Shown: positions 50,736 through 60,588, counted from the stretch's first letter. The stretch: 64,000 nucleotides of DNA from Lactonifactor longoviformis DSM 17459 (GCF_900129135.1 NZ_FQVI01000022.1:1-64000); one strand, 5' to 3'. Numbers and translations are program-made. The notes: a model not told the origin generated them from the letters alone.

Positions 50736-53105
50736 ATGTTTCAGGTAGTAAAAAGAGATGGAGAAATAGCAGAATTTAAGATGAACAAAATTACCCGTGC
50801 CATCGGAAAAGCCTTTGCTGCTAATGAGAAACATTTCAGCGATGATATGCTGGAATTATTAGGACTGCGCGTAACCTCAGATTTTCAGAAAAAGATCAGA
50901 GACAACCAGATAACGGTGGAAGATATCCAGGACAGTGTTGAGAATGTTCTGATCCAAACCGGATATTCTGAAGTGGCAAAAGCATATATTCTTTACAGAA
51001 AACAGAGAGAAAAAGTCCGCAATATGAAATCTACCATTGTAGACTACAAGGATATTGTAAATAGCTATGTTAAGATAGAAGACTGGAGGGTAAAAGAAAA
51101 CTCCACAGTAACCTATTCCGTAGGAGGACTGATTCTCAGCAACTCCGGTGCTGTCACAGCTAATTACTGGCTGTCTGAGATTTACGACGATGAGGTTGCT
51201 GAGGCACACCGCAATGCTGATATTCATATTCATGACTTATCTATGCTTACCGGCTACTGCGCGGGGTGGTCTCTGAAACAATTGATTCAGGAAGGCCTGG
51301 GAGGAATAGAAGGAAAGATAACATCCGCTCCTGCCAAACACTTGAGCGTGCTCTGCAATCAGATGGTCAACTTCCTTGGCATTATGCAGAACGAATGGGC
51401 AGGAGCCCAGGCATTCTCCTCTTTTGACACTTACCTGGCGCCTTTTGTAAAGACCGACGACCTGAGCTACCAGCAAGTGAAGAAATGTATTGAATCCTTT
51501 ATATATGGAGTGAATACACCGAGCCGATGGGGGACACAAGCGCCGTTTTCCAATATTACACTGGACTGGACAGTTCCCGACGATTTGGCGGAGCTTCCCG
51601 CAATTGTAGGCGGAAAAGAGATGGATTTTAAGTATAAAGACTGTAAAAAAGAGATGGATATGATCAACAAAGCATTTATTGAGACCATGATCGAAGGTGA
51701 CGCCAACGGCAGGGGCTTCCAGTATCCCATTCCGACCTATTCCATTACCTCTGACTTTGACTGGTCTGATACAGAAAATAACCGTCTGCTGTTTGAAATG
51801 ACATCCAAATACGGAACCCCGTATTTCTCCAACTATATTAACAGTGATATGGAGCCCAGCGATGTGCGCAGCATGTGCTGCCGTCTGAGACTTGATCTGA
51901 GAGAGCTCAGAAAGAAAACCGGGGGATACTTCGGCTCCGGGGAAAGTACAGGCTCTGTGGGTGTTGTTACCATTAATATGCCAAGGCTGGCATACCGCTC
52001 CAATACTGCAGAAGAATTCTACAGGCATCTGGATCATATGATGGATATATCCGCACGTTCCCTCCATATTAAGAGAACGGTTATCACAAAGCTTCTGAAC
52101 GAGGGACTTTATCCATATACCAAGAGGTATCTGGGCAGCTTTGACAATCATTTCTCTACCATTGGCTTAATTGGCATGAATGAAGTTGGGCTGAATGCAA
52201 AATGGCTGGGACAGGATATGACAGATGAAAAGACTCAGGCATTTTCAAAAGAAGTGCTGAACTATATGCGAAACCGTCTTTCTGATTATCAGGAGGAATA
52301 CGGTGAACTCTACAATCTGGAGGCAACTCCGGCAGAATCCACTACCTACCGTCTGGCAAAGCATGACAGAGAACAGTGGCCGGATATTAAAACCGCAGGC
52401 GCTGAAGGGGATACACCATACTATACCAATAGCTCTCACCTGCCTGTTGAGTATACGGAAGATATATTCGACGCCCTGGATATTCAGGATGAACTTCAGA
52501 CACTATACACTTCCGGAACCGTATTCCATGCTTTCCTGGGAGAAAAGCTTCCGGACTGGAAAGCAGCGGCATCGCTGGTGCGCAAGATTGCGGAAAATTA
52601 TAAACTGCCTTACTATACACTGTCTCCAACGTATTCTGTGTGCAAGGAACACGGGTATATTGCAGGGGAACACTTTATATGCCCCACCTGCGGTAAATCC
52701 GCAGAGGTATACAGCCGTATTACCGGATATTATCGCCCGGTTCAAAACTGGAATGACGGTAAGAGCCAGGAATATAAAAACAGAAAACTATACAATGTGT
52801 CTCACTCCCAGATGAAGCCTGCCCATAAGAGTCTGGTTAAGATATCCCAGGAAACTGTGGAGGTGACACCAGTGGCTGATGACAAGAAATTATTGTTTAC
52901 CACAAGCACCTGCCCCAACTGCCGGATAGCGAAACAGATGCTGGAAGGGGAAGAGTTTAAGATTATTGATGCGGAGCAGCACCCGGATCTTGCTCAGAAA
53001 TATGGAATTATGCAGGCTCCCACTTTGGTGGTGGTAAGTCAGGGAGAAGCCACAAAGTATGTAAATGCTTCTAATATTCAGAGATATGTGGAGAATAGAT
53101 GTTAG
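50736..53105 (+). CDS. nrdD: anaerobic ribonucleoside-triphosphate reductase with fused redoxin domain
   Basis: The 789-residue class III reductase has an N-terminal ATP cone (MFQVVKRDGEIAEFKMNKIT), the ten-stranded barrel, a zinc site (SVCKEHGYIAGEHFICPTC) and the glycyl-radical loop RITGYYRPVQNW. Beyond it, about residues 715-789 form a glutaredoxin-like domain with TSTCPNCRIAKQML and MQAPTLVVV. The fused redoxin suggests a thiol reductant, as in the NrdD2 subgroup, instead of formate. The activase gene nrdG is not adjacent. GAGGAGG precedes the ATG at 50736; an upstream in-frame start at 50559 would overlap the promoter. Confidence 0.92.
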   Translation: MFQVVKRDGEIAEFKMNKITRAIGKAFAANEKHFSDDMLELLGLRVTSDFQKKIRDNQITVEDIQDSVENVLIQTGYSEVAKAYILYRKQREKVRNMKSTIVDYKDIVNSYVKIEDWRVKENSTVTYSVGGLILSNSGAVTANYWLSEIYDDEVAEAHRNADIHIHDLSMLTGYCAGWSLKQLIQEGLGGIEGKITSAPAKHLSVLCNQMVNFLGIMQNEWAGAQAFSSFDTYLAPFVKTDDLSYQQVKKCIESFIYGVNTPSRWGTQAPFSNITLDWTVPDDLAELPAIVGGKEMDFKYKDCKKEMDMINKAFIETMIEGDANGRGFQYPIPTYSITSDFDWSDTENNRLLFEMTSKYGTPYFSNYINSDMEPSDVRSMCCRLRLDLRELRKKTGGYFGSGESTGSVGVVTINMPRLAYRSNTAEEFYRHLDHMMDISARSLHIKRTVITKLLNEGLYPYTKRYLGSFDNHFSTIGLIGMNEVGLNAKWLGQDMTDEKTQAFSKEVLNYMRNRLSDYQEEYGELYNLEATPAESTTYRLAKHDREQWPDIKTAGAEGDTPYYTNSSHLPVEYTEDIFDALDIQDELQTLYTSGTVFHAFLGEKLPDWKAAASLVRKIAENYKLPYYTLSPTYSVCKEHGYIAGEHFICPTCGKSAEVYSRITGYYRPVQNWNDGKSQEYKNRKLYNVSHSQMKPAHKSLVKISQETVEVTPVADDKKLLFTTSTCPNCRIAKQMLEGEEFKIIDAEQHPDLAQKYGIMQAPTLVVVSQGEATKYVNASNIQRYVENRC

Positions 53106-53120
53106 AATGAAAGATGGATA

Positions 53121-53163
53121 AATAAAGAGGTATGCCGCGTGATGAGCGGCATACCTCTTTATT
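53121..53163. terminator. bidirectional terminator between nrdD and argG
   Basis: AATAAAGAGGTATGCCGC and its exact complement form an 18-bp stem with a seven-base loop. A and T runs on both sides serve the convergent genes. Confidence 0.9.
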
Positions 53164-53170
53164 AACAAAA

Positions 53171-54397
53171 TTATTTATTATTTTTCTCAGCCTCGGCCAT
53201 TTTCATAGCGCGCACTTTTAAGGGAAGACCAAACAGGGTAATAAAACCGCTGGCATCGTTGTGATCGTATAGCTCGCCTGTGGTGAAGGAGGCTAAGGAT
53301 TCGCTGTACAGGCTGTACGGTGAGGTGGTTCCGGCTTTGATAATATTTCCTTTGTAAAGCTTAAATTTAACTTCACCGGTTACATATTCCTGTGTTGACT
53401 CTACAAATGCCTGGATAGCCTCGCGAAGAGGTGTAAACCATTTACCTTCATACACGATCTGGGCAAATTTATTTCCCAGGTCCTTTTTAGTCTCCATAGT
53501 TGCCCGGTCTAATACAAGCTCCTCCAGCTGCTGATGAGCTTCCATCAGAATAGTTCCTCCCGGAGTTTCATAGACGCCTCTGGATTTCATTCCAACCACA
53601 CGGTTTTCTACAATGTCTACGATTCCAATGCCATGTTTTCCGCCCAGTTCATTCAGCTTGGTGATGATCTCGGAAACTTTTAGACTTTCTCCGTTTAAAC
53701 GCACAGGAACACCTTTTTCAAAGGTCATGGTTACATATTCTCCTTCTTCGGGAGCTTGTTCAGGAGTAACTCCAAGTACCAGCAGATGTTCATAGTTAGG
53801 CTCATTGGCAGGATCCTCAAGTTCTAAACCTTCATGGCTGATGTGCCATAGATTTCGGTCCCGGCTGTAGCTGCTGTCTGCGGAGAAAGGCAGGTCAATG
53901 CCGTGCTGCTTACAGTACTCAATTTCGTCTTCTCTTGACTGCATAGTCCAGACATCTGTCATTCTCCAGGGGGCGATAATTTTAAGATCGGGGGCCAGCG
54001 CCTTGATGCCAAGTTCAAAACGGATCTGATCGTTTCCTTTGCCGGTGGCTCCGTGACAGATGGCAGTTGCGCCTTCCTTTCTGGCAATTTCCACCAGACG
54101 CTTGGCGATAACTGGACGAGCCATGGAAGTGCCCAGCAAATATTTATTTTCATAGACTGAGTTGGCCTGTACGCATGGTACAATATAGTCGTCACAAAAT
54201 TCGTCTATTACATTTTCTATGTAAAGCTTGGATGCTCCGGAAAGCTTGGCTCTTTCGTCCAGTCCGTCTAATTCGTTGCCCTGTCCGCAGTCTATGCAGC
54301 AGCATACTACATCATAGTCAAAGTTTTCTTTTAACCAGGGAATGATCGCTGTGGTATCCAGTCCGCCGGAATATGCTAAAATTACCTTTTCTTTCAT
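53171..54397 (-). CDS. argG: argininosuccinate synthase
   Basis: The 408-residue enzyme opens with [19 protein letters not shown], whose SGGLD is the ATP pyrophosphatase motif. It has [16 protein letters not shown] and [13 protein letters not shown], the citrulline and aspartate sites. It joins citrulline and aspartate with ATP in arginine synthesis. It is divergent from argCJBD and shares an operator region with it. AGGAGGATATAAGC precedes the ATG. argH and argF are not in the window. Confidence 0.96.
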   Translation of the reverse strand: MKEKVILAYSGGLDTTAIIPWLKENFDYDVVCCCIDCGQGNELDGLDERAKLSGASKLYIENVIDEFCDDYIVPCVQANSVYENKYLLGTSMARPVIAKRLVEIARKEGATAICHGATGKGNDQIRFELGIKALAPDLKIIAPWRMTDVWTMQSREDEIEYCKQHGIDLPFSADSSYSRDRNLWHISHEGLELEDPANEPNYEHLLVLGVTPEQAPEEGEYVTMTFEKGVPVRLNGESLKVSEIITKLNELGGKHGIGIVDIVENRVVGMKSRGVYETPGGTILMEAHQQLEELVLDRATMETKKDLGNKFAQIVYEGKWFTPLREAIQAFVESTQEYVTGEVKFKLYKGNIIKAGTTSPYSLYSESLASFTTGELYDHNDASGFITLFGLPLKVRAMKMAEAEKNNK

Positions 54398-54455
54398 GCT
54401 TATATCCTCCTAAATTTATACGGCCGTCTTTTGTGCGTGCCTTATACTAATGGTT

Positions 54456-54484
54456 AATATACATCATTTGTTATAATTATGCAA
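54456..54484 (-). promoter_or_regulatory. promoter of argG with an ArgR-like site
   Basis: On the minus strand TTGCAT (54484-54479) and TATATT (54461-54456) are 17 bases apart. TTATAATTATGCAA (54471-54484) over the -35 resembles an ARG box half palindrome. Confidence 0.6.
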
Positions 54485-54595
54485 GTATAAATAGCAAAAA
54501 TGATGAATTTTTTTATACCGGGTATCTGCAGGAACCTTTATAACAGAGGAAATTTAAGCGGACGCTTCTATATTAATGAAAAAACAGAAAAAAGG

Positions 54596-54630
54596 TTGCA
54601 TAATATACAATGATAATGTATAATTATGCA
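54596..54630 (+). promoter_or_regulatory. promoter of argCJBD with tandem ArgR-like boxes
   Basis: TTGCAT (54596-54601) and TATAAT (54619-54624) are 17 bases apart. TGCATAATATACA (54597-54609) and TGTATAATTATGCA (54617-54630) are near-palindromes about 20 bases apart, like paired ARG boxes, and lie exactly on the -35 and -10. A leader of about 160 bases follows, with a CCGGGC/GCCCGG stem. Confidence 0.65.
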
Positions 54631-54791
54631 AATGAAAAGAAAGCTGCCACAGTTCTCACATCACTGTTCTGCGAAGTGTTCTGCCGGGCAAAACTGAATA
54701 TCATATCTTGAAAAGCCCGGAGAAGTATTATATCATTAAGAATGAGTAAGCAGGACTACTGTAAAAAATAGAAAGAAATGAGGGAAAATCA

Positions 54792-55832
54792 ATGATTAAA
54801 GCAGGAATCATCGGATCTACCGGCTATGCGGGGTCAGAGCTGGTACGTCTGTTGCAGGGACATAAAGAGGCAGAGATTACATGGTATGGATCCAGAAGCT
54901 ACATAGACAAAAAATACAGTGAAGTTTATCAGAATATGTTTCAAATTGTAGATGATGTATGTATGGATGATAATATGGAAGCATTGGCAGAACAGGTAGA
55001 TGTGATTTTTACCGCTACCCCCCAGGGATTCTGTGCATCTATGCTGAATGAGAAGATGCTGGAAAAAGTTAAAATTGTAGATCTGAGTGCAGATTTCAGG
55101 ATTAAGGATGTAGCAACCTATGAGGAGTGGTATAAGATAGAGCATAAATCCCCCCAGTTTATAGAGGAGGCGGTGTACGGGCTGTGTGAAATTAACAGAG
55201 AGAAGGTAAAGAAGGCCAGACTGGTAGCTAATCCGGGGTGCTACACGACCTGCAGTATTCTTACGGTGTATCCTTTGGTAAAAGAAGGGATCATTGACCC
55301 CAATACCATTATCATAGACGCTAAGTCTGGTACCTCCGGAGCAGGAAGAGGGGCGAAAGTAGATAACCTTTTCTGTGAGGTGAATGAAAATATGAAGGCA
55401 TATGGGGTGGCTACCCACCGTCATACGCCGGAGATTGAAGAGCAGCTGGGATACGCGGCCGGGGAAGAAATTAAAATCAATTTTACTCCTCATCTGGTGC
55501 CCATGAACAGGGGAATTCTGGCTACTGCCTATGCTGGACTGAAGAAGGACGTCTCGTATGAGGACGTAAAGGCAGCTTATGATAAGTATTATGCCGGGGA
55601 GAAGTTTGTGCGGGTACTGGATAAGGATATATATCCCCAGACGAAGTGGGTAGAAGGCAGTAATTACGTGGATATTAACTTTAAGATTGATGCCAGAACG
55701 AACCGTATCATAATGATGGGTGCTCTGGACAATCTGGTGAAGGGAGCAGCCGGTCAGGCGGTACAGAATATGAACCTGCTATTTGGATTTGAAGAATGGG
55801 AAGGTCTGGATTTGGTTCCCATGTTTCCATAA
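54792..55832 (+). CDS. argC: N-acetyl-gamma-glutamyl-phosphate reductase
   Basis: The 346-residue enzyme has the NADP motif IIGSTGYAGSELVRLL, the catalytic Cys in VANPGCYTTCS and His in ATHRHTPEIEEQ. It reduces N-acetylglutamyl phosphate to the semialdehyde, the third step of arginine synthesis. It heads argCJBD. GAGGGAAAATCA precedes the ATG. Confidence 0.95.
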   Translation: MIKAGIIGSTGYAGSELVRLLQGHKEAEITWYGSRSYIDKKYSEVYQNMFQIVDDVCMDDNMEALAEQVDVIFTATPQGFCASMLNEKMLEKVKIVDLSADFRIKDVATYEEWYKIEHKSPQFIEEAVYGLCEINREKVKKARLVANPGCYTTCSILTVYPLVKEGIIDPNTIIIDAKSGTSGAGRGAKVDNLFCEVNENMKAYGVATHRHTPEIEEQLGYAAGEEIKINFTPHLVPMNRGILATAYAGLKKDVSYEDVKAAYDKYYAGEKFVRVLDKDIYPQTKWVEGSNYVDINFKIDARTNRIIMMGALDNLVKGAAGQAVQNMNLLFGFEEWEGLDLVPMFP

Positions 55833-55867
55833 AAACACAGAACAATAAGAGAAAGGAAGAGTGAATC

Positions 55868-57091
55868 ATGAAAGTATTTGAGGGAGGAGTAACCGCTCCT
55901 CAGGGATTTCAGGCGGCTGGCCTTGCAGCAGGCATTAAAAAGGAAAACACAAAAGATATGGCTATGATTTACAGTATTGTGCCATGTAAAGCAGCGGGGA
56001 CATTTACTACGAATGTGGTGAAGGCAGCTCCGGTAAAATGGGATCAGAAAATTGTGGCCGAGGAGCCTTTTGCTCAGGCAGTAGTGTGCAACAGCGGAAT
56101 TGCCAATGCCTGCACAGGGGAGGAAGGCTATGGATACTGCAGACAAACTGCTGCAGCTGCAGGTGAAGCACTTCATATACCTGCAGAGTCGGTGTTGGTT
56201 GCCTCTACGGGAGTCATAGGGAAACAGCTCCCCATGGATATTCTGGCACAGGGAGTAAAGGACATGGTTCCGCTGCTCTCTCCAAGCAGAAAGGCCGGCT
56301 CTCTGGCTGCCCAGTCCATATTGACAACAGACACTGTGAAAAAGGAGATTGCCGTGGAAGTGGAGATCGGCGGTCAAAAAGTAACCATTGGGGGAATGTG
56401 CAAGGGTTCGGGTATGATACATCCGAATATGTGTACTATGCTGAGCTTTATTATGACTGATGTGGAGATCAGCAAGGAACTGCTCCAGGAGGCTTTGAGC
56501 GACAGTGTAAAGGACACCTATAATATGATCTCTGTAGATGGAGATACATCAACAAATGATACGGTACTGCTAATGGCAAACGGTCTTGCCTGCAACCTGG
56601 AAATCAAAGAAAAAAATCAGGATTATGTAATCTTTAAAGAGGCACTTGACTATGTCAATACCTATCTGGCAAAGGCAATTGCGGGAGACGGAGAGGGTGC
56701 AACCGCATTGTTTGAGGTCAGGGTGACAGGTGCCCAGAGCAAGGAGCAGGCGGTTATACTGAGCAAATCAATTGTCACCTCCAGTTTGACAAAGGCGGCG
56801 ATCTATGGTCATGATGCCAACTGGGGAAGAATTCTCTGTGCCATGGGGTACTCCGGCGCACAGTTTGATCCGGAAAAAGTGGATTTGTTTTTTGAAAGCT
56901 CGGCCGGCAGAATCCAGATCATTGAGAACGGCGTTGCCGTAGATTACAGCGAAGATGAGGCAACGAAAATCCTCTCAGAAAAGGCAGTTACAGCAATTGC
57001 TGATGTAAAGATGGGAGATGCTTCTGCCACTGCATGGGGCTGTGATCTGACCTATGATTATATTAAGATTAACGCAGATTACAGATCTTGA
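55868..57091 (+). CDS. argJ: bifunctional ornithine acetyltransferase / N-acetylglutamate synthase
   Basis: The 407-residue precursor should cleave itself before the Thr in HPNMCTMLSF (about residue 190) to give two chains; Cys stands where Ala is common before that Thr. KGSGMI and GHDANWGRILCAMGYSG are further ArgJ motifs. It recycles the acetyl group from acetylornithine to glutamate. The absence of a separate argA in the operon suits a bifunctional ArgJ. GAAAGGAAGAG precedes the ATG. Confidence 0.95.
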   Translation: MKVFEGGVTAPQGFQAAGLAAGIKKENTKDMAMIYSIVPCKAAGTFTTNVVKAAPVKWDQKIVAEEPFAQAVVCNSGIANACTGEEGYGYCRQTAAAAGEALHIPAESVLVASTGVIGKQLPMDILAQGVKDMVPLLSPSRKAGSLAAQSILTTDTVKKEIAVEVEIGGQKVTIGGMCKGSGMIHPNMCTMLSFIMTDVEISKELLQEALSDSVKDTYNMISVDGDTSTNDTVLLMANGLACNLEIKEKNQDYVIFKEALDYVNTYLAKAIAGDGEGATALFEVRVTGAQSKEQAVILSKSIVTSSLTKAAIYGHDANWGRILCAMGYSGAQFDPEKVDLFFESSAGRIQIIENGVAVDYSEDEATKILSEKAVTAIADVKMGDASATAWGCDLTYDYIKINADYRS

Positions 57092-57188
57092 CCTGCGTCA
57101 GATTCTGAACGGTGCATATGAAAAAATCAGGCCGGGAAGAGAGTAAAGCATGGCTGGGTCAAAAGGACAGATAGGGAGGATATATAAC

Positions 57189-58082
57189 ATGGACAATATG
57201 GAATTATGGCTGCACAAAGCGCAGGTGCTGATCGAGGCACTTCCATATATTCAGCACTTTAACGGTGCAAAGATTGTAGTAAAGTACGGCGGGAGCGCCA
57301 TGACAGACAATGCGTTGAAAAAGAATGTGATTAAGGATGTGGCACTTCTGAAGCTGGTTGGATTTAAGCCAATCATTGTGCACGGAGGCGGAAAGGAGAT
57401 CAGTAAATGGGTAAAACTCTCCGGTATGACACCTGAATTTGTCAACGGGCTGAGAGTCACAGATACAAAGACCATGGAAATAGCTGAGATGGTTTTGGGA
57501 AAGGTAAACAAAAATCTGGTTCAGTATATGGAAAGTGTAGGGGTGAAGGCGGCCGGGATCAGCGGGAAAGACGGGAATACCCTTACCGTAAAGAAAAAAA
57601 TGTCCGCAGGGAAGGATATTGGCTACGTAGGTGAGGTGACAAATGTAAATACAGATTTGATAGATACTTTGATTGAAAATGATTTTGTCCCCGTTATCTG
57701 CCCTATTGGAATGGACGATAACTATGAATCCTATAATATCAATGCGGATGACGCAGCCTGTGCCATTGCCACTGCGGAACATGCACAGAAGCTGGCTTTT
57801 TTAACAGATATAGAGGGGGTATACAGGGATCCCCTGGATCAGTCGACTCTGATCTCCGAACTTACGGTAGCTGAGGCAGAAGAATTTCTGGCATCCGGTC
57901 ATGTGGGCGGGGGAATGCTTCCCAAGCTGCAGAACTGTATTGATGCTATTAAACAGGGAGTTTCCAGGGTGCATATTCTGGATGGCCGCATTGAGCATTG
58001 TCTCCTGCTGGAGTTCTTTACTGACAGGGGAATTGGTACCGCTATTTTAGGCGATGGAGAAAGCAGGTATTTTAATGAGTAA
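57189..58082 (+). CDS. argB: acetylglutamate kinase
   Basis: The 297-residue amino acid kinase has [22 protein letters not shown], the substrate region [10 protein letters not shown] and [14 protein letters not shown]. It phosphorylates N-acetylglutamate. An N-terminal helix ([20 protein letters not shown]) as in arginine-inhibited hexameric forms suggests feedback control by arginine. The ATG at 57189 follows AGGGAGGA; an upstream start at 57150 is less likely. It overlaps argD by eight bases. Confidence 0.95.
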   Translation: MDNMELWLHKAQVLIEALPYIQHFNGAKIVVKYGGSAMTDNALKKNVIKDVALLKLVGFKPIIVHGGGKEISKWVKLSGMTPEFVNGLRVTDTKTMEIAEMVLGKVNKNLVQYMESVGVKAAGISGKDGNTLTVKKKMSAGKDIGYVGEVTNVNTDLIDTLIENDFVPVICPIGMDDNYESYNINADDAACAIATAEHAQKLAFLTDIEGVYRDPLDQSTLISELTVAEAEEFLASGHVGGGMLPKLQNCIDAIKQGVSRVHILDGRIEHCLLLEFFTDRGIGTAILGDGESRYFNE

Positions 58083-59262
58083 TAATACATATATAGAGCA
58101 GGCAGAACAGGTGATTTTGCATACCTATAACCGGTTTCAGACGGTTCTGGACAGAGGAGAAGGCGTCCGTCTATACGATGTGGAAGGCAAGGAGTATCTG
58201 GATTTTGGAGCAGGGATTGCAGTATTTGCGCTTGGCTACGGGCATCCGGGATATAATAACGCGTTAAAAGCACAGATTGATAAGCTTATCCATACCTCCA
58301 ATTTATATTATAATGTACCTGCCATTGAGGCGGCCGGCAAACTGTGTGAGGCCAGCGGACTGAGTAAAGTGTTCTTTACTAACAGCGGCACTGAGGCCAT
58401 TGAGGGCGCCATCAAGGCAGCGAGAAAATATGCATACCTTAAGGATGGAAGGACGGATCACGAGATCATTGCTATGCATCACTCCTTCCATGGCAGAAGC
58501 CTGGGAGCTTTGTCAGTGACAGGAAATACCCATTACCAGGAGCCCTTCAAACCCCTGATCGGCGGGGTAAAGTTTGCCCGGTTCAATGATTTGGAAAGCG
58601 TAAAAGCACTGATTACAGACAAGACCTGTGCAATTATCCTGGAAACTGTTCAGGGAGAAGGCGGGATTTATCCTGCAGAACCAGAGTTCCTGAAAGCTAT
58701 CCGTTCCATCTGTGACGAAAAGGATATACTCCTGATTCTGGATGAAATCCAGTGCGGGATGGGAAGAACGGGGCGCATGTTTGCCTATCAGTCTTACGGT
58801 ATAGAACCGGATATCATGACATGCGCAAAAGCCCTGGGATGCGGTGTTCCGGTAGGGGCCTTTGTTCTGAATAAGAAGACAGCAGATGCCTCTCTGGTTC
58901 CCGGCGATCACGGCACTACTTACGGGGGCAATCCCTTGGCCTGCACAGCAGTGAGCAAGGTATTTGATGTGTTCCGGGAAGAGAAAATTGTGGAACACGT
59001 AAATGAGATCGCACCTTATCTGGAGAAGAAACTGGATGAGCTGGTGGAAAAATATGATTTCTTCACGGAAAGGCGGGGAAAAGGCCTTATGCAGGGAGTC
59101 GTAGTCACCGGCCGTCCTGTGGGCGAGATTGTCAGCAGGGCATTGGAACAGGGACTGATTATCATTTCGGCAGGGACCGATGTGCTGCGATTTGTTCCTC
59201 CTCTTGTCATTGAGGCGGAGGATGTGGATGAGATGGTGAGAAGGTTGGAAATGAGTTTGTGA
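58075..59262 (+). CDS. argD: acetylornithine aminotransferase
   Basis: The 395-residue class III aminotransferase has [20 protein letters not shown] and the PLP-binding Asp in [14 protein letters not shown]. The Schiff-base Lys is in [13 protein letters not shown] and [14 protein letters not shown]-like contacts are present. It turns acetylglutamate semialdehyde into acetylornithine. The start overlaps the argB end; an earlier in-frame ATG at 58054 is possible. It is the last gene of the operon. Confidence 0.95.
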   Translation: MSNNTYIEQAEQVILHTYNRFQTVLDRGEGVRLYDVEGKEYLDFGAGIAVFALGYGHPGYNNALKAQIDKLIHTSNLYYNVPAIEAAGKLCEASGLSKVFFTNSGTEAIEGAIKAARKYAYLKDGRTDHEIIAMHHSFHGRSLGALSVTGNTHYQEPFKPLIGGVKFARFNDLESVKALITDKTCAIILETVQGEGGIYPAEPEFLKAIRSICDEKDILLILDEIQCGMGRTGRMFAYQSYGIEPDIMTCAKALGCGVPVGAFVLNKKTADASLVPGDHGTTYGGNPLACTAVSKVFDVFREEKIVEHVNEIAPYLEKKLDELVEKYDFFTERRGKGLMQGVVVTGRPVGEIVSRALEQGLIIISAGTDVLRFVPPLVIEAEDVDEMVRRLEMSL

Positions 59263-59324
59263 TTTTGGATTTAACTTCCTAAGCTTGAGACTGCCCAGTC
59301 GGAAGGTGTGGGGAGGAGGGGGAC

Positions 59325-59643
59325 GGTGAGAGAAATCCCGCGGCAGCGGGCTGGCTGGTTCGGACAGGAGGGAGGCTTAAGTTCCGGGGACACCTCCGTC
59401 GCGAAGAGCGTCTAAGACAAAACCGGAATCCCCGCCGGAGCACCGTTCGTATGTGCAAAGAATGCTTTATGTGCATTCTCTGCCCATGCTCACTTTTTTT
59501 CGGCCTGGACTGCCGAAAAAATCTCCAGCGAGAATCCCGTTTTTGCCTAAGACTCTCTAATCACTCCTGCGGAATCGTCCGCGGAACTTAAGCCTCCCTC
59601 CCGCCCGAACCAGCCAGCCCGCCGCCGCGGGATTCCTCTCACC
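59325..59643 (-). repeat. 319-bp cloverleaf-forming inverted repeat, probable minus-strand RNA
   Basis: The outer arms 59325-59386 and 59582-59643 match at 58 of 62 positions. Inner arms 59405-59440 and 59523-59558 match at 28 of 36. Two apical hairpins follow: 59455-59483 and 59495-59521. All differences of transition type between paired positions (12 counted) are G-U on the minus strand and A-C on the plus strand. No promoter or coding frame was recognised. It may be a dispersed repeat, a structured RNA or a single-stranded DNA substrate. Confidence 0.75.
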
Positions 59644-59871
59644 TGGGTATAGGAAAGTTCCAGAGGGTAAATTTATCAGAAGGGGAATGATATTATTCAC
59701 ATAGGATATGACTGTAAAATTGTCAGATAGAATATAGCTGTAATGTAGCCAGAAAGTATGGAAGTGATAACGGTAACAGGTTTGGATGTTTATCCAAAAA
59801 TCAAGCGATCATAAATGATGAATAATATGAAAAGTGTACAACGTTCGACCTTCCCTACCCGTTTTCCGTGA

Positions 59872-60009
59872 ATGTGAAGTGAGTCTCTGTCAGGATATAG
59901 AAGGGAGCACCGGGGAGACAGGGCCTGGCCCTGTCTCCCCGGTGCTCCCTTCTATATCCGTCTGTCTGCAACGCCTCGCTCCCCGACTGCATAACCCCGA
60001 ACTTCACAT
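59872..60009. repeat. element with a 67-bp near-perfect palindrome
   Basis: From 59893 to 59959, 33 bases are followed by one T and then their exact complement. The centre reads CAGGGCC-T-GGCCCTG. Outer arms ATGTGAAGT (59872-59880) and ACTTCACAT (60001-60009) frame it. Such a long exact palindrome is usually unstable, so it is recent or selected. No T run follows the stem, so it is not a standard terminator. Confidence 0.75.
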
Positions 60010-60101
60010 ACACAAAACTATTACACAAAACTATAATTTACGAATAAACCTCACGATTCTGCACAACCTAAGAAAAATATAAAAAAATGGAGGTTGCATC
60101 T

Positions 60102-60536
60102 ATGTGGGGTATTATAGTTGCGCTTATATCTGGGGCTTTGATGAGTGTACAAGGAGTATTTAATACAGAGCTTACAAAACAGACAAGTCTTTGGGTATCT
60201 ACAGGATGGGTACAGCTGTCGGCGTTTGTAGTATGTGTGGGGGCCTGGCTCTTTACCGGAAGGGAGAAGGTGATGGCATTAGCCCAGGTGGATCACAAAT
60301 ACATTCTGTTGGGAGGGGTAATTGGTGCATTTATTACCGTTACCGTGATTCAGAGTATGAGTTCTCTGGGACCGGCGAAAGCAGCGATGCTGATTGTAAT
60401 TGCTCAGCTTGGAATTGCATATGTGATTGAACTGTTTGGGCTGTTTGGCGTAGACAAACAGCCCTTTGAATGGAGAAAGCTTTTTGGTATGCTGATCGCC
60501 ATTGGAGGCATTGTTCTCTTTAAATGGCAGAAATAA
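60102..60536 (+). CDS. DMT-superfamily transporter, YdcZ (DUF606) type
   Basis: The 144-residue protein has five membrane helices and the DUF606 pattern GALMSVQGVFNTELTK, GGVIGAFITVTVIQSMSSLGPAKA and a C-terminal GMLIAIGGIVLFK. Such small half-size transporters act as dimers on unknown substrates. GGAGG lies eight bases before the ATG at 60102; an ATG at 60087 overlaps that site. Confidence 0.85.
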   Translation: MWGIIVALISGALMSVQGVFNTELTKQTSLWVSTGWVQLSAFVVCVGAWLFTGREKVMALAQVDHKYILLGGVIGAFITVTVIQSMSSLGPAKAAMLIVIAQLGIAYVIELFGLFGVDKQPFEWRKLFGMLIAIGGIVLFKWQK

Positions 60537-60559
60537 AATCGCAAATTTCAGATTCTGTA

Positions 60560-60588
60560 TTGTAATCACCTGGCAAATTCGCTACAAT
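60560..60588 (+). promoter_or_regulatory. promoter of comEA
   Basis: TTGTAA (60560-60565) and TACAAT (60583-60588) with 17 bases between. Confidence 0.7.

Larger units (their letters stand above)
59263..60101. other. 839-base gene-free region with two palindromic elements
   Basis: No credible coding frame occupies this stretch. It holds the large cloverleaf repeat (59325-59643) and a near-perfect palindrome (59893-59959), separated by about 230 AT-rich bases in which I see nothing. Both elements are richer in G and C than their surroundings, which suggests separate arrival. Confidence 0.6.

Noticed and set aside
51237-52151. 304-residue minus-strand frame within nrdD
   Set aside because: It is a shadow of the nrdD frame, with no ribosome site and no recognisable domain.
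59893-59959. Palindrome considered as an intrinsic terminator of argD
   Set aside because: It lies 630 bases beyond argD, has a one-base centre and no T run on either strand.
59834-60082. 82-residue plus-strand frame over the palindrome
   Set aside because: The frame is created by the inverted repeat, without a ribosome site or protein-like composition.
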